Part shown: piece after piece, positions 28,990-37,262 of the stretch
How the letters are laid out: each line of letters starts with the position of its first letter
How positions within the stretch are numbered: position 1 is the first letter of the stretch
Assembly: GCA_003427395.1 (NCBI GenBank)
Contig: BFEA01000975.1
Coordinates: forward strand, 72,724 to 109,985
Origin: Chara braunii
Lineage: Eukaryota > Streptophyta > Charophyceae > Charales > Characeae
Length of the DNA stretch: 37,262 nt
Direction of reading: 5' to 3'
Program-made: the position numbers and the translations under genes
Notes under the pieces: model-generated
Databases searched by the model: none
What the model was told of the DNA's origin: nothing
What the model saw: the letters and a program-made list of their open reading frames with translations, nothing else

Positions 28990-31495
28990 ATGCCAGCAGA
29001 AAAACGAAAATGGGTGATTGTTGCGATAAAGAAAGAGGAAAAACTGAAAAACGTCAAGGAAGCTTTCTCTTTGCAGAGCTTGGGGCGTAATATGCTATTG
29101 GTCGTCTTCAATCACGAGCACCATGCATGAGCTGCAGCGGAAATGAGGTCAAGGAACTGCAATGACTCAGTATGCACAATAACAACATGGAAAAAGCAAA
29201 CGAACCAAACCCAACCTTTACAGTTTCGTACGAACAAACGTTGATGAAAGAAAAATTATGGGTGCAATTTGACAGGATTCAACCGGGGTTTCATGGACTG
29301 GTGGTGGATAGACTGGCGAAGCAATGCCCAGCGCACAAAATCCTTAAGTGGATTCTGCCAACATTGGAATTCCTAGCTCCTCACTGTGGATCCATGACAA
29401 CAATCTTGGAAATGAAAACGGACGATCCTCCGGTGTTCCCGCAAACATGGACACTCGCGATCAAGGAAAGGGAATTAATGATTGAAATCTCCACAAAGAC
29501 CTCGCCGATCTGCTTCAGATGCAGAGGACGAGGCCACATGGGAACCGACACATACTGTCCCAAATTTCCCATGAATCGGAAAGAGAGGAAGCTTATGCCC
29601 AATATGTTGGTTGAGGTTGAAGAAGCCCCGGGAACTTGGTTCATTGTGGATCCTACCTATGACGGGTGGGTCTTTGATGACAATCTTGAAGATCCGGATT
29701 GGATATGGCACTACTCGGATAAGGAACCCACAACCAAGAAGCCGGACATCTTTCCCCCTGCTGACAACAGATGGCAAAGGATGGCAACGGGGAAAGAAGC
29801 TGGCAATCCCACGAAGATCAATACCATCCCCCTGAATGACTTGTGGGTTATAAGGGAGGAGAAAGCAAGGGAAGACTTGCTATGGGTTTGGGATTCAGTG
29901 AGAGAACAGGCAGAACAGGAGTACTCCAAGGAACCAGAAAAGCTTCAGAAAAAAACGCAGGAAATAATTGAAAGCAGAGAGAATGCCGGAAAAAAAAAGG
30001 AGGAAGAGCAAAGGCGGACCAGTCAACAAACTGATAGCAAACGCACTTTGGACAACAGCCCCAACCAAGAAAGAGGACAATCAGATTCCCAGAGGAGGAA
30101 AGCGAACAAGGTTGATGGGGCTCAAATTGAGGAGGAGGTTGTGACAGACCCGCAGGTCACTGTAGCCCGCAATATGGATAAGGACGCAGACTTGGCTATG
30201 GATGAAGAAGACTCTGAGGATAGCAAGAGCTCATGTGGCGCGGCTACCATCACCGATCAGGCACCCCCTCCCAACAGATCTCTTCAATGGCTACGTGAGT
30301 ATATTGAAAAGGTCAAGAGGGAGAGGGAACACCTCTTCAACATCTGGACAGCCTGCCTGAAACACATAGAGAGGAATCAGAAGCAAGGCATGGTAGCTGG
30401 TATCCAAAAATCAGCAAACAATTATGAACTGCTTGAACAAGAGTTCTCAGAGTACGCTGCCTTCAGGTACGCAGAGAAAAAAAGATCCAGCGAAGAGGGG
30501 AAGTCGGGCTCTAAGGAAATAAACAAGGACTCAAAAAAATCGTTCCAAGACCTGCGCCCAAAGAAATGGAAAACCATCAAAGCACAAAAAGAAGATGACC
30601 AGAAGTTCGGCCAGAATGAGAACACAAGGAAGAGAGAGCGCATTGAGCTCGAAATGGACTTTGCTGTCATTGAGGCGCAAACAGAAAAGTTGAAGAAACT
30701 CAATGCTGCGTATGAACCAGAATTCACATCTCTACGGCACATAGCTGACGGCAAAGCCCCACACGTGTTGCAACAAGCCAAATCCACCAGACTCACCATG
30801 ATGGGTCTACGACCTCTATTAGCTGCAAGGTATGTTGAGGAAACAGGTGACTGGCAGGTGGCCACAAATGTTTCCTTTGCACTCCCACATTTCGAAGAAG
30901 GACAACATTTGATGGCAGTAATTCGTGAAAAAATTACTGCCACTTGTCCACTAGGAGTTTACGTAACCGAAGGGTCATATTAATTCATCGGGCCACACGA
31001 GACGCAATCGCAACACGAGGATCAGCAAAATACCACTTCTGATCCAGCTGAATCTAGACATAATTCATTCACTTCCCTGATTGCCAAAATGTTTGAGAAC
31101 ACAAGACTCAACAGGGGTATGATGTGGAGGTCCTGGCATACGATTTCTATAATCCCGTACAGCGTGCTTTCAGGTCTGGGGATCCCGACGGAGCTGTCTG
31201 TAGCGTCGCTGGCTGACATCCTTAGGGAGGGCACATTGGACGACAAGCAGACCTGGAATCTAGAGCCTTTGCCCTAGACTTGGAGTGCTTCTACAAAGAC
31301 GAATTCCAGGAGGATGACATGGAAGTCTGGGCTGGCGATGAGCGCACAGACCAGGACCCCATGGGATCCCCAAGGAGACAGGTCAATTGTAGCATAGGGG
31401 AATATAAGATAGACGACTCTGCAAAGGAGTCCCACCTAGAACCACCAGAGGTGTCCCCAAAGGCAAAATTTGACAAGGATAAGCCTCCCACCTAG
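28990..31495 (+). pseudogene. LINE B ORF1: RNA-binding protein with CX2CX4HX6C knuckle
   Basis: The start is probably MPAEKRKWV at 28990 (upstream Pro/Ser-rich codons continue the frame). A frameshift occurs near 29130. The main open frame then runs 603 codons (29172-30983). Its features, in order, are LWVQFDRIQPGFHGLV (residues 29-44), a knuckle CFRCRGRGHMGTDTYC with Cys114, Cys117, His122 and Cys129 (H-X6-C rather than the usual X4), and DPTYDGWVFDDNLEDPDWIW. A Glu/Lys/Gln-rich linker follows (about 245-360), then the coiled coil WLREYIEKVKREREHLF and more charged helices to about 520. After the stop at 30983, other frames to 31495 continue homology to LINE A (NPVQRAFRSGD and beyond), so the original ORF1 was about 830 codons. 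It likely binds element RNA. Confidence 0.85.
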
Positions 31496-31540
31496 GATTT
31501 TGGGGCCGTACGCCTCAATGATACCCAGTAGGAGTCCTGG

Positions 31541-32520
31541 ATGGAGGACTTCAAGAACAAAACAAATCGGCAGGCCCCCAAGCCGAATTGGAGGGCACAA
31601 GGTACAATCATCCGAAGCTGGAATGTGAATGGTCTAGGTAGCATCCTCAACAAAGAAGACAAATTTTATGACATAATTAAGGGTCTCAAACAGGAAAATA
31701 ACAAAATAACGGACGTCATAATGCTTAAAGAAACGCACCTGACGAACCATGCAGAACATCAAAAACTGCAAAAAATACTTATGAGAAGATTAGGGGGGAT
31801 CAAGGACGCAGTCTGGCGTCAGACAGTGCATCGAGCAGTAAAGGCACAACCATTCTAATTCCAAAAAACTCTCAGCTCTACAAGCGCGGCTCGGTAATCA
31901 ATACAGGCAAGGATGAAAACGAGGGGAGGTGGTGCCTCATGNCAACCATTCTAATTCCAAAAAACTCTCAGCTCTACAAGCGCGGCTCGGTAATCAATAC
32001 AGGCAAGGATGAAAACGAGGGGAGGTGGTGCCTCATGGACCTGAGTTGGAAAGAGGAAAATTTCAGATTGATCAATATCTATGCTCCTAATGACAGGTGC
32101 GACAAATCCTCATTCATCCATTCCCTAGGTCAGTTGATCCTTCCCTTACAAGCTTGCATAATAGGAGGAGATTGGAACGCCACGCTATACCCTTTTAATG
32201 ACCGTATTTCCAGAGCTGCTTCACCACAGTCTTCCCAAGAGGCGGCACCCATCCAGGAACTAATTATGGACCATAGTCTGGTTGACCCGTTCCGTACCCT
32301 ACACCCAACAACAAGAGGATTTTAATTAGTGAAGAAAACCCACGCTCACCACACGACCTTCTCTCGCATAGACTTCTTTTCAGTGTCTGATCACCTCATG
32401 GGAACAGTCAAGGAAGTTGAGATTATGCCATTGGCGCCGTACCCAGGTCGGGATCACAAACCCATTGAACTCATCTTCAGCTTCGACCAATTCATCCTGA
32501 AAGGCCGAAGCTTCCACAAA
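31541..32520 (+). pseudogene. LINE B ORF2, APE-type endonuclease domain
   Basis: Motifs are GTIIRSWNVNGLGS (near 31595-31635), VIMLKETHLTN (ETH with catalytic Glu, near 31715-31745), FRLINIYAPND and IIGGDWNATLYPFNDR (about 32160-32205). FSRIDFFSVSDHL follows (32350-32397), then GRDHKPIEL (near 32447-32473, the terminal D-H motif). A frameshift occurs near 31795, a stop TAA at 32323-32325 lies inside the frame, and the 95-bp duplication at 31847-32037 interrupts it. All key motif residues are present. This domain nicks the target and creates the primer end. Confidence 0.9.
31847..32037. repeat. Exact 95-bp tandem duplication around a single N
   Basis: Positions 31847-31941 and 31943-32037 are identical, with one N at 31942 between them. 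Both encode the same stretch (TTILIPKNSQLYKRG...). Nothing in LINE A or in the domain structure calls for a repeat here, so it looks like an unmerged contig overlap. Confidence 0.9.
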
Positions 32521-34379
32521 TTAAATAACTCCCTCCTACTAAGTCAAGAATTCCTAGAGTGTATGGTGGAGAACTGGCAGAATCTAAAAGGAAGCTTCAT
32601 CGTAGGGGAGGACAGATGGCAATGGTTCCAAAATAGCTACCTGACGTTAGCCAAAACAACAGCTAAAATATGGAGGAAAATGACCAATGATAGGAGAAGA
32701 CGAAAGGTGATGCTCGAAACTGCCCTGAAAGTAGCGGAAAGCAATTTACTCACTAATCCGTCTTCTCAAATGTATGTGGATGTATTACAACGAACGAGAG
32801 AAGAACTTAGGATATGGGGCCTTTGGGAACTCAGAGGGCTCCAAATCAGAGCCAGAATGATGGATCTTGAGCTAAACGAACAAATGTCCAAATATTTTTT
32901 TGCTAGAATTAAGACAAATTATCGCTCTAGCTCAATAGAGGGGCTTAAGGAATTAAGGGGCCAACAGATAACCCGAACAGACAGTGAAGGGATGCTCGAG
33001 GTAGCAAAGGAATTTTATGACGAGCTCTACTGTTCTAAAACCCCTTCAAATACCCCACCAAATATCCACAATGCTAGGGCCAAAATGCTACAATACTTGG
33101 ACTAAACAATATCGGATGGATCAAGCCAAAAAACTGGATGAACCGCTATCTCCGGAAGAGCTGGAATCGTCATTCAAAACATGAACAATAACAAGACTCC
33201 GCGTATAGACGGTTTAACAACGAAATTATGGGAAAAATGCTGGCCTCTAATGGGTTCAGACCTCATGAACTTTTATAATGACAACTGGGAAAACGAAGGG
33301 TTGGGCGAACTCCTCAGCACCAGTGTGGTCACATTACTCTATAAGAAAGGCGACCGGGAAGACATCAAGAACTACACACCAATATCTCTTCTCACAATCC
33401 CCTACAAAATATTGGCTAAGGCACTAGCATACCGCGTACTGGACCTAACAGACAAATGTTTTCACATAGACCAGTCCGGATTCATGCCAGGAAGATACAT
33501 CCTAGATAATGTAATGGCCCTCAACGAAGCCTCTAAGAAAGTTATAGAGAAGAAAATTAGGACAACGATTCTCTTCTTCGACTTCGAAAAGGCCTACGAC
33601 CAGGTAAACTGGGACTTTCTAGATGTGAGTATAGAAAGAATGGGAGTAGGTCCCAACTTCAGGAAATGGGTGCGTGTCTTGTACAACAATGCCTCCGACT
33701 GTGTTCAGATCAACAACCTGCTTTCCAAAGGCTACCCAATCTCCAGATCAGTAAGACAAGGCGACCCATTAGCTTTGCCTATCTTCCTCTTCGTAATGGA
33801 AGCCATAGCCTCTTTTCTCTGTAAGGACCCTTCTATCCAAAGGCTGCCGGAAATGAACGTGGGTTCCACACACAACATACATTTTCCCACAATAATCATG
33901 TTCGCGGATGATTTAACGGTCCTAATCAGAGCGCCAACTCATCAATGGCTGCCCTAGTCAAGGCAATGGAAGCCTTCAGATTTGCCTTAGAAATGAAGAT
34001 AAATTGGGGCAAGACGATAGGTTGGTGGCTTTCAGATGAACCGGTGCCACATCTCCAAACCTCGAAGAGCCAGATGTCATGCAAAAGGCCAGAGATGCCA
34101 ATGAGATTTCTGGGTATCCAAGTAACGAAAGAAGGCCCAGCACCTCAGATGGCACATAACCTCCTAACCAGCCAACTTAATAAAATGGGGAATTGGAGTC
34201 AAGCGTTCACCTCAATATTGGGCAGAGCACTCACCATTAACACTTCCATATTCTCAATGATGTGGTACATTGCCTCGATCTGGACTATACCAGACCAGAC
34301 AATCAAAGACCTGAATAGGAAAGATAGAGCCTATCTGTGGGCAGGCGACCCGAATAGAGAGAATTACATCCCAAAATAG
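32521..34379 (+). pseudogene. LINE B ORF2, reverse transcriptase domain
   Basis: After a spacer with YFFARIKTNYRSSSIEGL (about 32890-32945) there is a break near 33105. The strand reads KLDEPLSPEELESSF in one frame and then NNNKTPRIDGLTTKLWEK in another. RT follows: LLYKKGDREDIKNYTPISLL, SGFMPGRYILDN, FFDFEKAYDQVNW (motif A), SVRQGDPLALPIF (motif B intact) and MFADDLTVLIRAP (motif C, near 33897-33935). The frame shifts near 33945, then ALEMKINWGKTIGWWL and PMRFLGIQVTKEG follow. Catalytic Asp residues are present. Frameshifts prevent a continuous product. The order matches LINE A. Confidence 0.93.
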
Positions 34380-36128
34380 GCTGGCACTTTATCGCAAGGA
34401 AACCAACCCAGGGAGGACTGGGTATCATAGATCCCAGACAAGAGACGAAAGCCATCCAAATCAAGTGGGTAGTCAACCTTCTGTCTAAACAGTCTTTGCC
34501 CTGGAACAAGCTAACACAAGACAGTATTCGAAACCTTGTCCCGATTGAGTCCCCCCCAAATATGTCCGGACTTTTCTGGGTGATGAACAAAGACTGGACC
34601 CCAAAAGGTCAAAGAAGACAGGGGAGACTAGCGCCCACCCAGTCCTCTCACTCTTACTGGGCTGCTCTGTTACAGATCTGGAGGGAGATCATGCCAGAAA
34701 AACTAGGTAAACCAAGGTCCAAAGAAGAAGTGCTCAGGCAGCCTCTCTTTGGTAATCCGTGGATTAGAGACGAAGGGGACCACCCATGGACTTTGTCCAG
34801 TAGAGGCAACAGATGGCTATCCTCGATCAAACAGGGTGTTTGGCGAGTAGGGGACATATGGATTGATGATAAGAAAAGCTGGCTGGATGAGACCGACCTC
34901 AAGACCCAGTTGAAAGGCTGCCATCATAGGGACGAAAACCTCCAAAGGATAATACAGAGCATTCCGGGTAGCTGGATAGAGATTCTAAGGGAAGAGTTCA
35001 CATGGAAGCCAGGCGAGTGGGAAGTCCTGTTTCAAGAATCCTCCCCAGTTAGAGCCTACCAATTTTCCCACCGGCAGTCCACACCCGGTCCAAGGGATGT
35101 ATTTACCGCCTTCCCAATTTTGAAGACTAAGCCAGAGGAACAGTACATTCAGAACATCAATCCTGAAAGAGCAGTGCTGAATGCGTTCACACTGCGGAAG
35201 ATAAGGACGTTAGGTCTCTGGCCTAAACAGATCTTCCAAATAAACACGGCAGTTCAAGACCTTGAGTTCGACCCATCAGAATGGGCATGGAGCCCAGAAA
35301 GAAATAGAACGGCCAAACCACCAATTCCAATATATGATTATACAGTTAAGCTGGGTTACAAATGCTGTTAAAAACAAAGGACCCAGACCCAACAATCAAA
35401 GGAAGATGGAGCAAGTTAATTCGTTCGGAGGCAGACCAGATAGCAAAAATCCCATCGAAAAAGAAATATAAAACGATGAAACCTATGAAAATCAGAAGCA
35501 TGCAGTGGCTCATAACCTACGTGGCTCTACTGGTTAACCAGTGGCTACATGTCAGAAGAAGAAAGAACGATCCAACCAGCTCTGATGTCTGTACAGTCTG
35601 CTCAGATCAACAACAGGAAGATGTGATTCATTGCCTAATTAACTGCAAAGAAGCCACAGAGTATTGGGCAAGAGCAGCAGCACTATGAGATAGCCCATTC
35701 TCATCTCCCCTCCCAGAGCACCCCCTTCAACTGCTCCTCTGGACTAACTTACCCCTAACTTCGGCAAATCAGAGAAAGTCTGGTTCGGGATGGTGCGCAA
35801 GGTCACACTATGGGCCATATGGAAGGAGAGATGCGGCAGAACACTGGATGGCACCAAGAACCCACGGGAGAAAGTGTGGGCGGCAACCAAAAAGATGATT
35901 GAAGCGGTAATCCTCTGTCACTGGAGGAAGGTTAAACTCTGAGTGCAGAACAATCCAGATACAGAACAGGTGACACTTGCCAAATTCAAACGGGTCTGGT
36001 TGGTGGGTGACAAAGTGGCTTGGCTAAATGGGAACGTCTTAAGATGGAAAGAGTGGCACAATTCTGTCAAGTCGGTATGCCAGCTGAATACCCAGGTACA
36101 TGAAGAACCGTCTCCAATCTGGGCCTAG
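34380..36128 (+). pseudogene. LINE B ORF2, C-terminal region with zf-RVT
   Basis: Across a frameshift at 34379 the strand continues KIGWHFIARKPTQGGLGIID and WVVNLLSKQSLPW, motifs typical after RT in plant L1 proteins. The open frame 34496-35371 holds GDIWIDDKKSW and FDPSEWAWSPERNR. Another frame (35362-35688) has RSMQWLITYVALLVNQWL and the zinc motif CTVCSDQQQEDVIHCLINC (C-X2-C-X9-H-X4-C). LWAIWKERCGRTLDGTKN follows near 35810-35865. The last frame ends at the stop at 36126-36128. The zf-RVT motif is thought to help nucleic-acid binding. At least three frame changes are needed. Confidence 0.88.
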
Positions 36129-36602
36129 AAGAGCATCCAAGATACACGCACGTCAGGCGGCAGCCGATGTTTCACATGGAACAGATGGAAAAGAATAGAT
36201 TAAGCTTGTCTAGGGCTTAGGGATAGGGTCGGGACAGAAACAAGATAAGCAGGGGTTAGAAGGCTAGAGATTTCACGAGGTTCTTCCGCGGGGTTCAGGG
36301 TTTAGGCAGAATTGACAGCAGTTGTCGCTTCTCAGACCTTTCTTGCTTCTTCATGTTTTATATGGCAGGTGCGTATAGTAGTCCTGAGAGGAAAGGTGGA
36401 AGCAGGGCAAACTGACAGTCAATCCTCCACGAGGTTGGAGTAATCAATGGTGATCAGGGTTCCTTTGAACAGACGGAAGGAAGTGTGAGGGTGTTCCATG
36501 ATGTATTTATTTTTTCTGACTTGCTGGTGGAATAGGAACCGGACTGATGCTCCCCAGAATGGAAATGGAGACAGGGCCATAAGGACCTGTTTTTATTAAA
36601 AA

Positions 36603-36640
<38 letters not shown>
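36129..36640 (+). other. LINE B 3' UTR, tail and (GAAA)n microsatellite
   Basis: The UTR contains TTAGGG-like words (36215-36235 and 36296-36305) and a terminal block with GCTCCCCAGAATGG (36549-36562) shared exactly with LINE A. The tail is A7 followed by about nine GAAA units to 36640, where the target duplication begins. The GAAA array probably grew from the poly-A tail. Confidence 0.8.
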
Positions 36641-36641
<1 letters not shown>

Positions 36642-36654
36642 GAATAGGATGCCC

Positions 36655-36990
36655 GGTCACTACAGCTGTATTTGGGGAAATTTCAGTCCAGATGCAGCGA
36701 TAATGACCTGGGCGTTGTCTTCGGGTGAAGGCGGCAGGTTCAGTATGCCCAAATTTTGTAGAAGTGCATGCCCTATTATGGCAGTCAGGGGTCAGATTAA
36801 CGAAGGCATGTTTTGGGCTGTTTCATCCACTTGGCAAGAAGTACAATCCGTACACCCCACTCTGCCTGTCCTCCCCTCCGCAGCTGCCATCTTCCCCTCC
36901 ATTGAACTCTCCCCGCAAAGACGTCGACGCAACTATCTTGGAGAATGCGTACTTTGTGTTCATAAGGTAGTTTGCCTGTGGCATACTGCG
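36655..36990. other. Spacer without recognisable gene
   Basis: I see no gene. Both strands have open frames of 60-110 codons here (36649-36993 and the reverse of 36797-36997), but they lack recognisable domains and overlap each other. Confidence 0.45.
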
Positions 36991-36994
36991 TAGC

Positions 36995-37262
36995 CACACG
37001 GGCCTGCAGGGCCCGTCCCGGACATTCAGCCTAAAAGCCTAAAACTTAGGGCTTACAGGCCCCGTTCATTTCAGCCTGGATGCTGAAAAACGAGGGCCTG
37101 CAGGCCCTACCTCGTTTCAGCCTATTTCTGGGTCTTTTCAGACCCAGAGTTTCCAGCCTGAAACGGAGGGCCATTTTCAGGCCCTCATTGTTTCGACCTG
37201 CCCCTAAGACTCAGGCACGGAAACAGGGATGCGGAACAGGCCCAAAATAGCCTGTTCCTCAC
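36995..37262. repeat. Palindrome-rich GC block, cut by window end
   Basis: The block repeats GGGCCTGCAGG(G)CCC (36999-37013 and the perfect 14-bp palindrome at 37094-37107) and CAGCCTGAAA/TTTCAGCCT words. It also has a hairpin CTGGGTCTTTTCAGACCCAG near 37127-37146. The style is like the subterminal arrays of the hAT-like elements, but the motif differs and the other end is outside the window. Confidence 0.55.

Larger units (their letters stand above)
27834..36640 (+). mobile_element. LINE B: full-length L1-type non-LTR retrotransposon with 14-bp TSD
   Basis: A perfect 14-bp direct repeat, GGAATAGGATGCCC, flanks the element at 27820-27833 and 36641-36654. This defines an 8,807-bp insertion including two artefact Ns and a 95-bp duplication. 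Inside are a C-rich 5' region, a long ORF1 with zinc knuckle, an ORF2 with endonuclease, RT and zf-RVT end, a 3' UTR, and an A7(GAAA)n tail at 36598-36640. Long variable TSDs and an A-rich tail are the signature of target-primed reverse transcription. The TSD is perfect, so insertion is relatively recent, yet ORF2 carries at least five frameshifts or stops. Some may be sequencing errors, since the assembly shows other faults here. Confidence 0.93.

Noticed and set aside
30422-30943. A 173-codon minus-strand protein
   Set aside because: It is the complement of the LINE B ORF1 coiled-coil region, where Lys/Glu codons give long Phe/Ser frames on the other strand.

Overview
This window is eukaryotic nuclear DNA made mostly of transposable elements (TEs) nested inside one another. 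One recognisable exon of a cellular gene sits among them. Several signs point to a large, repeat-rich plant or streptophyte-alga genome: L1-type LINEs whose ORF2 ends in a zf-RVT zinc motif, a Ty3/gypsy element of chromodomain type primed by initiator-Met tRNA, and TTTAGGG-like tracts in a LINE 3' UTR. The lineage is an inference. No bacterial-type genes, operons, rRNA genes or CRISPR arrays were seen.

Layout. 1-4023: a tRNA-derived SINE head, a decayed Ty3/gypsy integrase-chromodomain fragment (+), a foldback (inverted-repeat) element, and a complete SINE with target-site duplication (TSD). 4024 to about 23920: one old LINE on the minus strand (called LINE A here), broken into pieces by later insertions. 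These are a 603-bp hAT-like element (5415-6017, 8-bp TSD), a 521-bp TA-flanked MITE (8965-9485), a Ty3/gypsy retrotransposon with both 1,114-bp LTRs (11455-20561), and a composite insert at about 20871-22206. Removing the first two inserts plus one TSD copy rejoins LINE A codons in frame, which shows that the pieces are one element. 24789-25278: an exon resembling actin-related protein 10 (ACTR10/Arp11) on the plus strand, with a serine-rich stretch and good splice signals. A second SINE copy lies 184 bp downstream, in the presumed intron. 26909-27610: a degenerate relative of the hAT-like element. 27834-36640: a second, full-length LINE (LINE B, plus strand, 8.8 kb) bounded by a perfect 14-bp TSD but disabled by frameshifts and stops. 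36995-37262: a palindrome-rich GC block cut off by the window end.

How the parts relate. LINE A and LINE B belong to the same LINE clade. They share a long ORF1 with an unusual C-X2-C-X4-H-X6-C knuckle, an ORF2 with APE endonuclease, reverse transcriptase and zf-RVT, and a conserved 3' terminus. The SINEs have A-rich tails and long TSDs, as LINE-mobilised elements do, but they do not share the LINE 3' end. The relative ages of the inserts can be read from the nesting. None of the autonomous-type elements is intact.

Assembly artefacts: a 110-N gap inside an LTR appears to contain no missing sequence, and a single N at 31942 sits between two copies of an exact 95-bp duplication. I found no convincing new multi-gene system. 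The most unusual items are the hAT-like family with short palindromic subterminal arrays, the LINE ORF1 architecture, and the ARP10-like exon in this TE context.
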